NCBI RefSeq assembly: GCF_000020485.1
Contig: NC_011899.1
Coordinates: forward strand, 2,426,501-2,490,500
Origin: Halothermothrix orenii H 168
GTDB lineage: Bacteria > Bacillota > Halanaerobiia > Halanaerobiales > Halothermotrichaceae
Length of the DNA: 64,000 nucleotides
Direction: 5' to 3'
A program made the translations under genes and the position numbers. The number at the start of each line of letters is the position of its first letter. Position 1 is the stretch's first letter. Shown in pieces: positions 33,523 to 41,557 of the stretch. The notes beneath the pieces are model-generated. The model worked only from the letters and a program-made list of their open reading frames with translations, made no database searches and was not told where the DNA came from.

Positions 33523-35502
33523 TTAAAATTTTTCAAAATCGTCCTCATTAAACTTAATCTCTTCTTCCCTTTCCAGTAATAAACCTTTTTCACCCTTATT
33601 ATTCATGGCCTGTTTCAATTTGCTACCATTATCACCCTCCCCAGACACCTCATCAGTAGTATTTAACTTAAACTTCCTGACCAGAGCCATCATCTCTTCA
33701 GACTCGTCATTGAGTGATTCACTGGCACTGGCAATCTCTTCCACAAGGGCTGCATTCTGCTGGGTCACCTGGTCCAGCTCACTGACCGATGTTTGAATTT
33801 GTTCAGCGGCAGAAGCCTGTTCCTGCATAGCTGCAGCTATTTCTTTAATGGCCTGGGTGGTCTGCTTACCGTATTCAACGATTTCATTTAATGATTTGCC
33901 GGTCCTGTCAACTAGCTGATTACCATCTTCAATCTGTTTAATAATACTGGTAATTAATTTTTCGATCTCACCGGCAGACTCTGCTGTCCTACCGGCCAGG
34001 TTCCTGACCTCTGCTGCCACAACAGCAAATCCTTTACCGTGTTCTCCAGCCCTTGCTGCCTCTACAGCAGCATTTAATGCCAGCAAATTGGTCTGAAAGG
34101 CAATGTCGTTAACCGTGGTAATAATATCAGCTATCTGTTTGCTGCTTGCCGTAATTTCAGACATTGACTGCATTGTCTTTTCAACAACCCGTGACCCCTG
34201 TTTTACGACATCCATTGTTTTTTCACCCAGATTTTCTGCATTTTCAGAGCTGGCAGCAACCTCTTCAATGGCTGATGATACCTCTTCAATGGTTGCAGAC
34301 ACTTCTTCAAGGGAAGAAGCCTGTTCCTGGGTTCGCTGAGATAAGTCCTGGTTTCCTTCAGCTATTTCATTGGAAGAATTAGTTACCCCTGCCGATGCCT
34401 TTTTGACCCTGTTTAGCATATCCTCAAGATTATCGATGGTCCTGTTAAGATCTTCAGCCATTCTCCCCAGTTCATCATTACTCTTTACATGTACCTTGTC
34501 AGTAAAATCCCCATCAGCAACCTTACCTAATACCTTCTGAATATTATAGATTATTTTGGCAATTGAGCCAGTTACAAGGTAAACAATTATGGAAATAATT
34601 ATAAACAGAGCCAGATAACCTATAATTGACTGTTGTGTCAGTTCCCGGGCTGCTACAGTTAACTCCTCTACCGGTACAGTAAGACCAAGTGACCAGTCTA
34701 CCCATTCAACCGGATGGTAGAATACATACTTTTCTACACCCTGGTATGTATATTTATCTCTATCGGTTTCTCCTGCTATCATTTTCCTGGTTATTTCTAT
34801 CAACTTCTGGGTGCTTGTCTGATCATTTAGTAAATTCAACTCCATTGACTGGGTTGGATGAGCAACTACAACTCCATCACTTTTTACCAGGTAGGCATAA
34901 CCGGTCTCCCCGAGTTTAAAGTCGTTTACAATATTTTGTAGTGGTTTTAATAATACCGTCCCCCCGACAATAGCCACCGTCTTCCCGGTGTTATCTTTTA
35001 CCGGGACTGCAATAACAAAGACATCCTGGTTGGTCAGGCGGGAATGGATGGGGTCACTGATATAAAGACTGTCAGTCTTTTTCACCTTCTGGAAAAAGTC
35101 TCTATTTGTATAATCATATATTTTATTATCCTGGGTAGTCCAGGTATTACCCTCTAAATCCATCAGTAAAATATTTTCATATGTTCCTTCAAGTGATTTC
35201 CTCTCTAATTCTTTTATGTATAACCAGCCTGATTCCTGATTTAAATTCCAGCCCTCTTTCAGGTCTATTGCTTTAGATAAAACCTTGACTTCATTAACCT
35301 TTGCTTCAATCCAGTTATTCACCAGCCTGGCCATAGCCTCAACCTGCTGGTTACCATTTTCCTCAACAATCTCCACTACATGGTCCACAGTAGAATTATA
35401 ATTAACAAATAAAACAACTCCAAGAATAACAAGTAAAGGCACCAGTATAAAAGTCAACAATTTATTCCTGACTGTAAGGCGTTCTTTGAAAAATTTAAAC
35501 AT
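33523..35502 (-). CDS. Methyl-accepting chemotaxis protein (Cache), last gene of the che operon
   Basis: Protein of 659 aa. It has TM1 ('LLTFILVPLLVILGVVLFV'), an extracytoplasmic Cache domain ('NILLMDLEGNTWTTQDNKIY', 'FKLGETGYAYLVKSDGVVVA'), TM2 ('IIGYLALFIIISIIVYLV'), HAMP and a signalling domain with tip '[20 protein letters not shown]'. The family-typical 'HPTQSMELNLL' in the sensor suggests a small-molecule ligand. The C-terminus ends in an acidic tail ('EIKFNEDDFEKF') without an obvious CheR-tethering pentapeptide. It lies 33 bases after cheB and so is expressed with the pathway. Confidence 0.95.
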   Translation of the reverse strand: MFKFFKERLTVRNKLLTFILVPLLVILGVVLFVNYNSTVDHVVEIVEENGNQQVEAMARLVNNWIEAKVNEVKVLSKAIDLKEGWNLNQESGWLYIKELERKSLEGTYENILLMDLEGNTWTTQDNKIYDYTNRDFFQKVKKTDSLYISDPIHSRLTNQDVFVIAVPVKDNTGKTVAIVGGTVLLKPLQNIVNDFKLGETGYAYLVKSDGVVVAHPTQSMELNLLNDQTSTQKLIEITRKMIAGETDRDKYTYQGVEKYVFYHPVEWVDWSLGLTVPVEELTVAARELTQQSIIGYLALFIIISIIVYLVTGSIAKIIYNIQKVLGKVADGDFTDKVHVKSNDELGRMAEDLNRTIDNLEDMLNRVKKASAGVTNSSNEIAEGNQDLSQRTQEQASSLEEVSATIEEVSSAIEEVAASSENAENLGEKTMDVVKQGSRVVEKTMQSMSEITASSKQIADIITTVNDIAFQTNLLALNAAVEAARAGEHGKGFAVVAAEVRNLAGRTAESAGEIEKLITSIIKQIEDGNQLVDRTGKSLNEIVEYGKQTTQAIKEIAAAMQEQASAAEQIQTSVSELDQVTQQNAALVEEIASASESLNDESEEMMALVRKFKLNTTDEVSGEGDNGSKLKQAMNNKGEKGLLLEREEEIKFNEDDFEKF

Positions 35503-35535
35503 ATTGTTACCCCCTTATTATAAAAGATTTAATGA

Positions 35536-36597
35536 CTACCTGTGGTTATTATTTAATTTTAAAAATATCTTATCGACTATTTCCCCGGTTGAAACCTCTT
35601 CGTCAACAGCACCTATTTCAATAGCTTTTCTGGGCATACCAAAAATGGTCGCCGTTTCCCTATCCTGGGCAAGTGTATAACCACCTGCTTGCCTGATTTT
35701 CTTTAAACCCCTGGCACCATCCTGGCCCATACCTGTAAGCAGGACACCGATGGCGTTTTTCCCGGCACATTCTGCCATTGATTTGAAGGTTACATCTACA
35801 GCAGGGCGCTGGTGGTGAATTTTTTTATTTTTATTTAGCCTTATATAAAAGTTATGCCCTTTTTTTAATACCTCCAGATGATAACCGCCCGGGGCCACAA
35901 AGGCTGTTCCCGGTTTGACAATATCACCGGTTGCAGCCTCCCTTACATCAAGAGTGCTTATGTTATTTAACAGCCGGGCAAAAGAATTGGTAAACCCGCC
36001 TGGCATATGCTGTACAATTACTATACCAGGAGATTCCCTGGGGAACCCTGGTAGAATATACTTAATCGCCTTCACCCCACCAGTAGAAGCCCCGATTCCT
36101 ATGATATACCTTGAAAGTAAATTGCTGTATCTTAGCTTGTTAACCTTCTTACTAACAGTAGATGTCCTGTATCGAAAACTGGTCAATTTCCTCACATCTA
36201 CCCTGGCAGCAACCTTAACTTTGTTAATAATCTCCTGTTGAAATATTTGCCTTTCCTTATTACCAAATATACACGGCTTGGCAACAAAATCAACTGCCCC
36301 TTCGTTTAATGCCTTTAGAGTAATTTCACTTCCTCTGGTAGTAAGGGTGCTCACCATAATAACTGGCATAGGATGGGAAGACATAAGCTTTTTAAGGAAC
36401 TCAAGTCCATTCATTCTGGGCATCTCTACATCAAGCGTTAGAACATCAGGTTTTAAACAGGTAATTTTACTTACAGCTTCATAGGGGTCTCTGGCAGTAC
36501 CAACCACAGTAATGTTATTATCCTTTTCCAGGGTGTTTGTTAATATTTTTCTTACCATAAGAGAATCATCAATTACTAAAACCCTGATTTTACTCAT
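35536..36597 (-). CDS. cheB: Chemotaxis protein-glutamate methylesterase/deamidase CheB
   Basis: Protein of 353 aa. The receiver domain (1-120) has the acidic pair in 'VLVIDDSLMVRKIL', the phospho-acceptor in 'LTLDVEMPRMNGLE' and Lys in 'FVAKPC'. The C-terminal methylesterase domain has its catalytic Ser in 'GIGASTGGVKAI', His in 'IVQHMPGGFT' and Asp in 'GMGQDGARG'. It removes methyl groups from receptors when phosphorylated by CheA. The start at 36597 (AAGGA upstream) overlaps cheD by 8 bp; the ATG at 36609 lacks a spaced SD. Confidence 0.95.
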   Translation of the reverse strand: MSKIRVLVIDDSLMVRKILTNTLEKDNNITVVGTARDPYEAVSKITCLKPDVLTLDVEMPRMNGLEFLKKLMSSHPMPVIMVSTLTTRGSEITLKALNEGAVDFVAKPCIFGNKERQIFQQEIINKVKVAARVDVRKLTSFRYRTSTVSKKVNKLRYSNLLSRYIIGIGASTGGVKAIKYILPGFPRESPGIVIVQHMPGGFTNSFARLLNNISTLDVREAATGDIVKPGTAFVAPGGYHLEVLKKGHNFYIRLNKNKKIHHQRPAVDVTFKSMAECAGKNAIGVLLTGMGQDGARGLKKIRQAGGYTLAQDRETATIFGMPRKAIEIGAVDEEVSTGEIVDKIFLKLNNNHR

Positions 36598-37096
36598 TAA
36601 CTGATACATCCTTTATTTCAGTCATTTTGATTTTTCGTGAAAAGACATTTTTACGGGGCCAGAAATATATCTGCCTGCCATGTTTCCCCCCAACATCCCT
36701 GGCAATAATGGGTATACCTTTCTTTTTTAAAAATTGTATTGCCAGTCTAATGTTTGCCCGGGCCACATTACTATGGGTTGTTCCTGCAACCTGTCCTCCA
36801 CCAAACACCTTAGCGGTCATATAATTAATCCGCGCCCCCCTCTTCTCCATTTCCGTAATTAGTAACTCCATTGCATCTTCACCATATTTTCCAGAATAAA
36901 CATTATTACTTTCACGGACTCTGGTTGGTAACATAAAATGATTCATACCATATACAGAATTAAAATCATCACTTAAACAGACAGCAACACAGGAACCCAG
37001 CAGAGTAGAAATAATAACATCACTACTAGTTGTAACGTAAAATTCACCGGCGAAAATAGTTTTAACTTCCCTTCTACCCAATCTTTTATGCTCCAT
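36590..37096 (-). CDS. cheD: Chemoreceptor glutamine deamidase CheD
   Basis: Protein of 168 aa (or 171 from the GTG at 37105). The catalytic Cys is in 'TLLGSCVAVCLSDD', His in 'YGMNHFMLPT', and the glycine-rich turn is 'VFGGGQVAGTTHSN'. CheD deamidates receptor glutamines; in Bacillus and Thermotoga it pairs with the phosphatase CheC. No cheC is present in this operon. It overlaps cheR by 11 bp and cheB by 8 bp, so the three are translationally coupled. Confidence 0.93.
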   Translation of the reverse strand: MEHKRLGRREVKTIFAGEFYVTTSSDVIISTLLGSCVAVCLSDDFNSVYGMNHFMLPTRVRESNNVYSGKYGEDAMELLITEMEKRGARINYMTAKVFGGGQVAGTTHSNVARANIRLAIQFLKKKGIPIIARDVGGKHGRQIYFWPRKNVFSRKIKMTEIKDVSVNE

Positions 37097-38015
37097 CTCT
37101 TTCACCCTTGCCTGTTTTCTGATAGGTTGTCTGCCAGACTAATTTCCATCGGTTGTTTTTTGCTCTACTGTTATTTATAGATTCAGAATGTCCTAAAAAT
37201 AAATAACCATTATCCTTGAGAAGTCTATAAAAATGCTCAAGTATCCTGGCCCTAATTTTATGGTTAAAATAAATAAACACATTACGGCAGAAAATAAAAT
37301 CTAGTTTTGACTCAATCTGATAACTACCAGAATTCAAATTTAACTTTTTAAAAACAATTAACTTCTTAATATCATCCTTTACTTTAAAAAGACCTTCATT
37401 GTCCCCTGTTCCCATTAAAAAATATCTGGACAATAAATTATAGGGTATATTTTTTACCTGCTGGTAATTATAGATACCCTCTCTTGCCATATTCAAAACC
37501 TCAGTATTTATGTCAGTAGCCAGAATCTTTATATCCCATTCAGGGCCAAAATGGTCATAAAGAATTATTGCCAGGCTATAGGCTTCTTCACCACTTGAAC
37601 AGCCCGCACTCCAGACCCTAATTTTTTTATTATGTTTTTCCTGCTTCAGTTCAGTAAAAACCCTGTTTTTGAGAAAAGCAAAATGATGAATTTCCCGAAA
37701 AAAATTAGTGACATTAGTAGTCAGAAGGTTAATAAGCTCTTCCAGCTCACTGGTATCTTTTTTAAGTAACTGATAATACTTATTAAAATTAGTTAACCCC
37801 AGCTCTCGCAAACGTCTGGAAAGCCGCGAATAGACCATATACTTTTTCTTATCAGTAAGTTTTAACCCAATTTTCTCATGGACGAGTTTGCTGATTTTCT
37901 GAAATATTTCATCACTCATCTCTGCCTTTACTCCCCGTATGCCCTCTTTTCCCATATCCTGACCTTCCCGCCTTATAATGTTATTATGCTCCTTATCCAT
38001 ATTATGGTCTCTCAT
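37086..38015 (-). CDS. cheR: Chemotaxis protein methyltransferase CheR
   Basis: Protein of 309 aa. A helical N-terminal domain ('IFQKISKLVHEKIGLKL') precedes an SAM-dependent methyltransferase domain with 'VWSAGCSSGEEAYSLAI', 'ILATDINTEVLNMAREG', 'FIFCRNVFIYF' and 'GYLFLGHSES'. It methylates glutamates of the chemoreceptors. The ATG at 38015 overlaps the cheW stop by one base (TGATG). The first 20 residues are not typical, and an ATG at codon 21 with AAGG before it is an alternative start. Confidence 0.93.
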   Translation of the reverse strand: MRDHNMDKEHNNIIRREGQDMGKEGIRGVKAEMSDEIFQKISKLVHEKIGLKLTDKKKYMVYSRLSRRLRELGLTNFNKYYQLLKKDTSELEELINLLTTNVTNFFREIHHFAFLKNRVFTELKQEKHNKKIRVWSAGCSSGEEAYSLAIILYDHFGPEWDIKILATDINTEVLNMAREGIYNYQQVKNIPYNLLSRYFLMGTGDNEGLFKVKDDIKKLIVFKKLNLNSGSYQIESKLDFIFCRNVFIYFNHKIRARILEHFYRLLKDNGYLFLGHSESINNSRAKNNRWKLVWQTTYQKTGKGERDGA

Positions 38016-38671
38016 CAGGAATTACTGCAGTTATCAACCCGTTCATCGTCTTTTTCAGGTAAATAAATTTTACTGTCACTATTTTCATCATCTTCATTAT
38101 TATTATCAGTTTCAACGTCCCTGTTACCTTCATCTTCACTATCAATCTTTTCCCCAAGTCTATTAATAGCACCCAGTTCATTAAAGTTAAGCAACATATC
38201 AAGCTTTAATAGCATGATAAGCCTCTCATCAAGTTTTGCCATACCATCAATAAACTCTACATTGATATCAGAGCTAAACTCCAGGGTTCTCTGGATATCC
38301 TCACTTGAAAAACTGAGTATATCTGACACCTGATCAACAATTATACCCAGTATTTTTTCTCTTACTTCCAGAACAATAATGACAGTAAAATTGTCATACT
38401 CCCTGTAGGGAAAACCAAATTTCTTCCTTAAGTCTATAACCGGAATAACCTCACCCCTGAAATTAATTACCCCTTTAATAATGTCTGGAGTATTGGGTAT
38501 TTTAGTAGGTTCATGGTAACGGATAATCTCCTGAACCCTTAATACATCTACCCCATATTCCTCTTCTTCAATTTTAAAAGTCAAAAACTGGTTCTCAGCA
38601 GATATACTGGTTAACTGCTGGTTCAGTATATCCAGTGTATTATCCTGCTTTCCCCTTGCTTCCCCACTCAT
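38015..38671 (-). CDS. cheW: Chemotaxis coupling protein CheW with acidic tail
   Basis: Protein of 218 aa. The CheW domain (about 25-165) shows 'FLTFKIEEEEYGVDVLRVQE', 'GVINFRGEVIPVIDLRKKFG' and 'LDMLLNF'. It links CheA to receptors. About 50 extra residues at the C-terminus are strongly acidic and Asn-rich ('DVETDNNNEDDENSDS'), giving a disordered tail not found in standard CheW proteins. An SD GGGGGGGAC lies before the ATG. It sits between cheA and cheR. Confidence 0.94.
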   Translation of the reverse strand: MSGEARGKQDNTLDILNQQLTSISAENQFLTFKIEEEEYGVDVLRVQEIIRYHEPTKIPNTPDIIKGVINFRGEVIPVIDLRKKFGFPYREYDNFTVIIVLEVREKILGIIVDQVSDILSFSSEDIQRTLEFSSDINVEFIDGMAKLDERLIMLLKLDMLLNFNELGAINRLGEKIDSEDEGNRDVETDNNNEDDENSDSKIYLPEKDDERVDNCSNS

Positions 38672-38691
38672 AAATAAGTCCCCCCCTTCAT

Positions 38692-40791
38692 TTAATTAAC
38701 AGCCATCCTGATAATAGTAGATACATCCAGTATCATGGCAACCCTGCCGTCACCCATAATAGTTGCTCCTGCAATTCCGTCAATAAATGTATAATTATCT
38801 TCCATACTTTTCACCACTGCCTGTTGCTGGCCAACAATTTCATCGACCAGCAAACAGAGTTTGCGGTTTTCATCCTGTAAGATAACCAGTATACCCTCGG
38901 TTGGGTCAGTTTTACTGCCCTTTAAATTAAACAATTTATAGAGCCTGCTCAAAGTTATATATTCGTCCCTGACTTTAACTACCTCTCCCTTGCCATTAAC
39001 TGTTTTTATATGCTCAGGTAGTGGCCTGATAAACTCAACTATAGAATTCAACGGTATAATAAACTGTTCATCTCCGACTTTAACATTCATTCCATCAATT
39101 ATTGCCAGTGTCAGCGGGAGTTTTATTTTAAACCTTGTCCCTTCGCCCGGGTTGCTAAATATATTAATAGTACCTCTAAGCTGTTCAATATTATTCCTGA
39201 CTACATCCATTCCTACCCCGCGTCCTGAAGTCTCTGTAACTTCTTCACTTGTGGAAAGACCTGGTTCGAATATTAGCCGGTAGATTCCCTGTTCTGTCAG
39301 TTCCTGGTCTTCATCGACTACCCCCCGGTTGATAGCTTTATCCAGTATTTTCTCTTTATCCAGACCCCTACCGTCATCGGCAACCTCAATGATGATATTC
39401 CCTTCCTGATGATAAGAATTCAATGATATCGTACCAACCCTGTTTTTTCCCAATGCTTCTCTTTCTTCAGGTGGTTCTATTCCGTGGTCAACTGAATTCC
39501 TGATCATGTGTTTTAAAGGATCATAGATTCGTTCAATAACAATTTTATCCAGTTCAGTCTCTTTACCCCTTATTTCCAGATTGATTTCTTTTCCCTGTTC
39601 TCGTGATAGGTCCCTGACCAGCCTTTTGAACCTAAGAAATGTATTACCAATGGGAACCATTCTTACTTTCATAATATCTTCCTGCAGGTTACGTATCCTT
39701 TTATCAACCGAATTTAAGGCAGTCATTATCTCATTTTCAGACCTGTCGGTTCTATGAATAACTAATTCCCTGACCTTGGCCTGGGCAATTACCAGTTCAG
39801 CCATAGAATTCATTAGGGACTCCAGTTTATGCGTATCTACCTTAATAGTACTCTTTTCCTTTACCGCCCGACTTTTGTGCTGGTCATAAACAACCCTCTG
39901 AACCTGTTCCCTGCTTACCTTTCCTTCCTCAGTTAATATTTCTCCAATCTTTTTTTGCCTTGCAAGGGCCTGTGTGATATCTTCTTCTTCAACAATCCCT
40001 CTCTCAACCAGTATTTCACCTGTCTTTTTATCTGACAGGGAAATGTCAATATTGTCAGAGAAATTTTCTGTGATATCTTCAATTTCTACCTTATTATCAA
40101 CCTGAACAAAAATAAAGACATCCTTTATCCTATCAATTCCTACCCCGGTTTTAATTAAGATAGTTAATGTAAGATAACATAATTCAGGATCAAGGTTGTA
40201 TAAGTCAGGTACCCTGGTATAATTGACTGCCACCATCAATATGTCACTAAATTCCCTTAGTTCCCTGACAAGCATCAAGGGGTCTGTACCTGTTTCAAAT
40301 AAATTGGGATTGAAATCGAGTTTAATACGGTAACATCTTTCCCCTGTACCAAAATTATGTAGATTATCTCCAAGACTTCCTTCCTCAGAAGGAGTATGTT
40401 CTGTTTGATCCTTCAACAACTTTTTAATTTCCCATATAATAGACTCAACTTTCTCATTTTTAACCTGCACATCATCATTACCTAGCGCTTCAACCATTTC
40501 TCCAATCAGGTCAGTACATGTGAGTAATAAATTAATAACCTTATCATTTACTGTAATACATCCTCTTCTGACCTGGTCCAGTAAATCCTCAGAATGATGA
40601 ACAAAATTAGCAATATCGTTAAGGCCTGTTAGACTGGCACTTCCTTTCAGAGTATGCATCCCCCTGAAAATGTTATTAATCAAATCCATATCACCTGGTT
40701 TTGCCTCCAGCTCAAGCAGGTCTACTACCATCTTATCCAGTAATTCCTTTGCCTCTTCAATAAAGGTATTAAGCAGGTCTCCTTCAGTCAT
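38692..40791 (-). CDS. cheA: Chemotaxis histidine kinase CheA with inserted helical repeat module
   Basis: Protein of 699 aa. The P1 phospho-acceptor is His46 in 'RGMHTLKGSASL'. Residues of about 155-240 form an uncommon intermediate domain. Residues 257-300 hold two related motifs, 'TGEILVERGIVEEEDITQAL' and 'IGEILTEEGKVSREQVQRVV', like the N-terminal module of GspE/MshE-type proteins. P3 dimerisation follows near 315-370. The P4 kinase boxes are 'HMIRNSVDHGIEPPEER', 'VADDGRGLDKEK' and 'TSGRGVGMDVVRNN', and the P5 CheW-like regulatory domain is 'INVKV'-like to the end. It phosphorylates CheY and CheB. Confidence 0.96.
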   Translation of the reverse strand: MTEGDLLNTFIEEAKELLDKMVVDLLELEAKPGDMDLINNIFRGMHTLKGSASLTGLNDIANFVHHSEDLLDQVRRGCITVNDKVINLLLTCTDLIGEMVEALGNDDVQVKNEKVESIIWEIKKLLKDQTEHTPSEEGSLGDNLHNFGTGERCYRIKLDFNPNLFETGTDPLMLVRELREFSDILMVAVNYTRVPDLYNLDPELCYLTLTILIKTGVGIDRIKDVFIFVQVDNKVEIEDITENFSDNIDISLSDKKTGEILVERGIVEEEDITQALARQKKIGEILTEEGKVSREQVQRVVYDQHKSRAVKEKSTIKVDTHKLESLMNSMAELVIAQAKVRELVIHRTDRSENEIMTALNSVDKRIRNLQEDIMKVRMVPIGNTFLRFKRLVRDLSREQGKEINLEIRGKETELDKIVIERIYDPLKHMIRNSVDHGIEPPEEREALGKNRVGTISLNSYHQEGNIIIEVADDGRGLDKEKILDKAINRGVVDEDQELTEQGIYRLIFEPGLSTSEEVTETSGRGVGMDVVRNNIEQLRGTINIFSNPGEGTRFKIKLPLTLAIIDGMNVKVGDEQFIIPLNSIVEFIRPLPEHIKTVNGKGEVVKVRDEYITLSRLYKLFNLKGSKTDPTEGILVILQDENRKLCLLVDEIVGQQQAVVKSMEDNYTFIDGIAGATIMGDGRVAMILDVSTIIRMAVN

Positions 40792-40807
40792 TTATTCCCC
40801 CCTCCCT

Positions 40808-41182
40808 CTATTTAATAAACTTTCTGGCAACACTAATTAGCTGTTCAGGTTTAAATGGTTTAACAAGCCACCCTGCCGCCCCGGCTTCTTTTCCCTTTAA
40901 CTTCATTTCTTCCTGGGACTCTGTTGTCAGGACAAGAATAGGAATAAACTTAAACTGCTTTTCTTTTTTAACCTCTTTAATGAAGGTTATCCCGTCCATC
41001 CGGGGCATATTAACATCAGTAATAATCATCCCGGGTTTTTCTCTGGATTGTTCTTTCAGGATATCTAAACCTTCCTGCCCGTCTTCAGCCATAATAACTT
41101 CATAGCCGTGTCTGGCCAGGGCATATCGGACTGAAGCCCGTACAGTTTTAGAATCATCAATAACCATGATTTTTTTTGCCAA
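40808..41182 (-). CDS. cheY: Chemotaxis response regulator CheY
   Basis: Single receiver domain of 124 aa. It has the acidic pair in 'KKIMVIDDSKTVRAS', the phospho-acceptor in 'IITDVNMPRMDGITF', Thr in 'VLTTESQEEM' and Lys in 'GWLVKPFKPEQL'. A TTG at 41182, giving the standard M-A-K-K-I beginning, is preferred over the ATG at 41197, which has no SD; GGGGG lies eight bases before the TTG. It overlaps the STAS gene by 26 bp. It is the expected soluble output regulator to the flagellar motor. Confidence 0.92.
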   Translation of the reverse strand: MAKKIMVIDDSKTVRASVRYALARHGYEVIMAEDGQEGLDILKEQSREKPGMIITDVNMPRMDGITFIKEVKKEKQFKFIPILVLTTESQEEMKLKGKEAGAAGWLVKPFKPEQLISVARKFIK

Positions 41183-41453
41183 CCTCAACACCCCCATCCA
41201 GGAGCCAGTCCAATCCTGCTAGTTCAAGGGCCTCAATAAGTGGTTTTACAGAATTTTTCAGGGTTAACTGATCAACACTCTTCCTCAATGATAGCAACAA
41301 TTGAACTCCAGCACCATCTACTGTTTGCAATTCTTTGCAGTCAATAATAATTTCATCTGTCTTCTGTAACACATCTAATAATTTCTCTTTAAATTTGTGT
41401 ACTGTATAGATTGTTAATTCAGAAGGGGCAATAATAGTTCCATTGGTGTCCAC
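41157..41453 (-). CDS. STAS-domain protein
   Basis: Protein of 98 aa with the STAS fold of anti-sigma-factor antagonists. The position of the regulatory phosphoserine (D-S-S-G in SpoIIAA) reads 'TVDGAGVQLLLSL', so it cannot be phosphorylated there. STAS proteins of this small DxAGxQLLLSL kind often sit in chemotaxis operons beside receptor-like proteins. No anti-sigma kinase is nearby. It probably serves as an interaction module in the chemosensory complex. Confidence 0.83.
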   Translation of the reverse strand: MDTNGTIIAPSELTIYTVHKFKEKLLDVLQKTDEIIIDCKELQTVDGAGVQLLLSLRKSVDQLTLKNSVKPLIEALELAGLDWLLDGGVEVGKKNHGY

Positions 41454-41557
41454 AAAACTCCCTCCCTTTTTTCAATTTTTTTAAACCCTGTTATAAAGCT
41501 AAACCAATTTTGAAAATAAAAGTTCTTTTAAATTTAAGAAATAAACATTTATCAGGA

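Noticed and set aside
41157-41453. STAS protein as a classical anti-sigma-factor antagonist of the SpoIIAA type
   Set aside because: The phosphorylatable serine position is Gly-Ala, no anti-sigma kinase is nearby, and it is embedded in the che operon.
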